Program-made: the position numbers and the translations under genes | The notes under the pieces: generated by a model | What the model saw: the letters and a program-made list of their open reading frames with translations, nothing else | Database searches by the model: none | What the model was told of the DNA's origin: nothing | DNA from: Pirellulaceae bacterium | Lineage (GTDB): Bacteria; Planctomycetota; Planctomycetia; Pirellulales; Pirellulaceae | DNA: 5,377 nucleotides | Reading direction: 5' to 3' | NCBI GenBank assembly: GCA_030744095.1 | Contig: JASLRF010000441.1 | Location: forward strand, 1 to 5,377 | Shown here: positions 5,264-5,377 of the stretch, one piece after another | Layout: each line of letters begins with the position of its first letter | Position numbering within the stretch: position 1 is the stretch's first letter

Positions 5264-5377
5264 CTATGCGGCCATGTTGATCAGGGTTTCCGCGAGTTGG
5301 GTTATTTTTGGTGGGAGCGGCCAGAGGTCGGTGAGCATCGATAATTCATTTTGGAATACGTGCTTGCGCAAAGCTTG
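5264..5377 (-). CDS. C-terminal end of an unidentified protein, cut by the window edge
   Basis: The frame is open from the window edge to a TAG at 5266-5264, giving 37 residues. The composition is protein-like, with alternating Leu and charged residues, a LWPLPPK segment, then a short helix-like ending ETLINMAA. The family is not recognisable from this fragment. A transposase is one possibility, because a compact Leu-rich end followed by a non-coding stretch is common there, but no inverted repeat could be matched. It points the same way as the symporter operon and ends 274 bases before it. Confidence 0.55.
   Translation of the reverse strand, partial: QALRKHVFQNELSMLTDLWPLPPKITQLAETLINMAA

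Overview
This window reads as a chromosomal stretch from a free-living bacterium, most likely a planctomycete of the Pirellulaceae type. That placement is an inference. It rests on the moderately GC-rich base composition, a sodium:solute symporter next to a beta-propeller glycosidase-like protein, a 301-residue protein of a type I associate with planctomycetes, and long sparsely coding spacers. No search was possible, so the taxonomy is provisional.

Layout. Positions 1-702 contain no convincing gene. A small plus-strand gene at 703-1101, behind a near-perfect Shine-Dalgarno sequence, encodes an exported 132-residue protein. Its mature part aligns without gaps to the biotinyl domain of acetyl-CoA carboxylase carrier protein (AccB/BCCP), but the biotin-accepting lysine is replaced by glycine. 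A 110-base spacer separates it from the convergent minus-strand block. That block, in transcription order, is a TTG-started sodium:solute symporter (4989-3280), a five-bladed glycosidase-like propeller protein (3217-2183) and a conserved-looking 301-residue protein of unknown function (2117-1212). The gaps of 62 and 65 bases each hold a GC-rich hairpin, so the three genes probably form one operon. The 274-base region upstream of the symporter carries a possible -35 element and a TTCGAA repeat. At the right edge, the last 37 codons of another minus-strand gene enter the window.

How the genes may work together. The symporter would import an organic solute with sodium. The propeller has no signal peptide and would act on a sugar or glycoside in the cytoplasm. 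The 301-residue protein, also cytoplasmic by sequence, would share that pathway. The substrate cannot be read from the sequence. The AccB-like protein is on the other strand and need not be linked to the operon.

The observations most worth a second look are the exported lysine-less biotinyl-like domain, the co-transcribed unknown protein, the propeller's unusual acidic residues, and a 16-bp tandem duplication that has changed the reading frame at the propeller's C-terminus. No tRNA, rRNA, CRISPR array or complete insertion sequence was seen.
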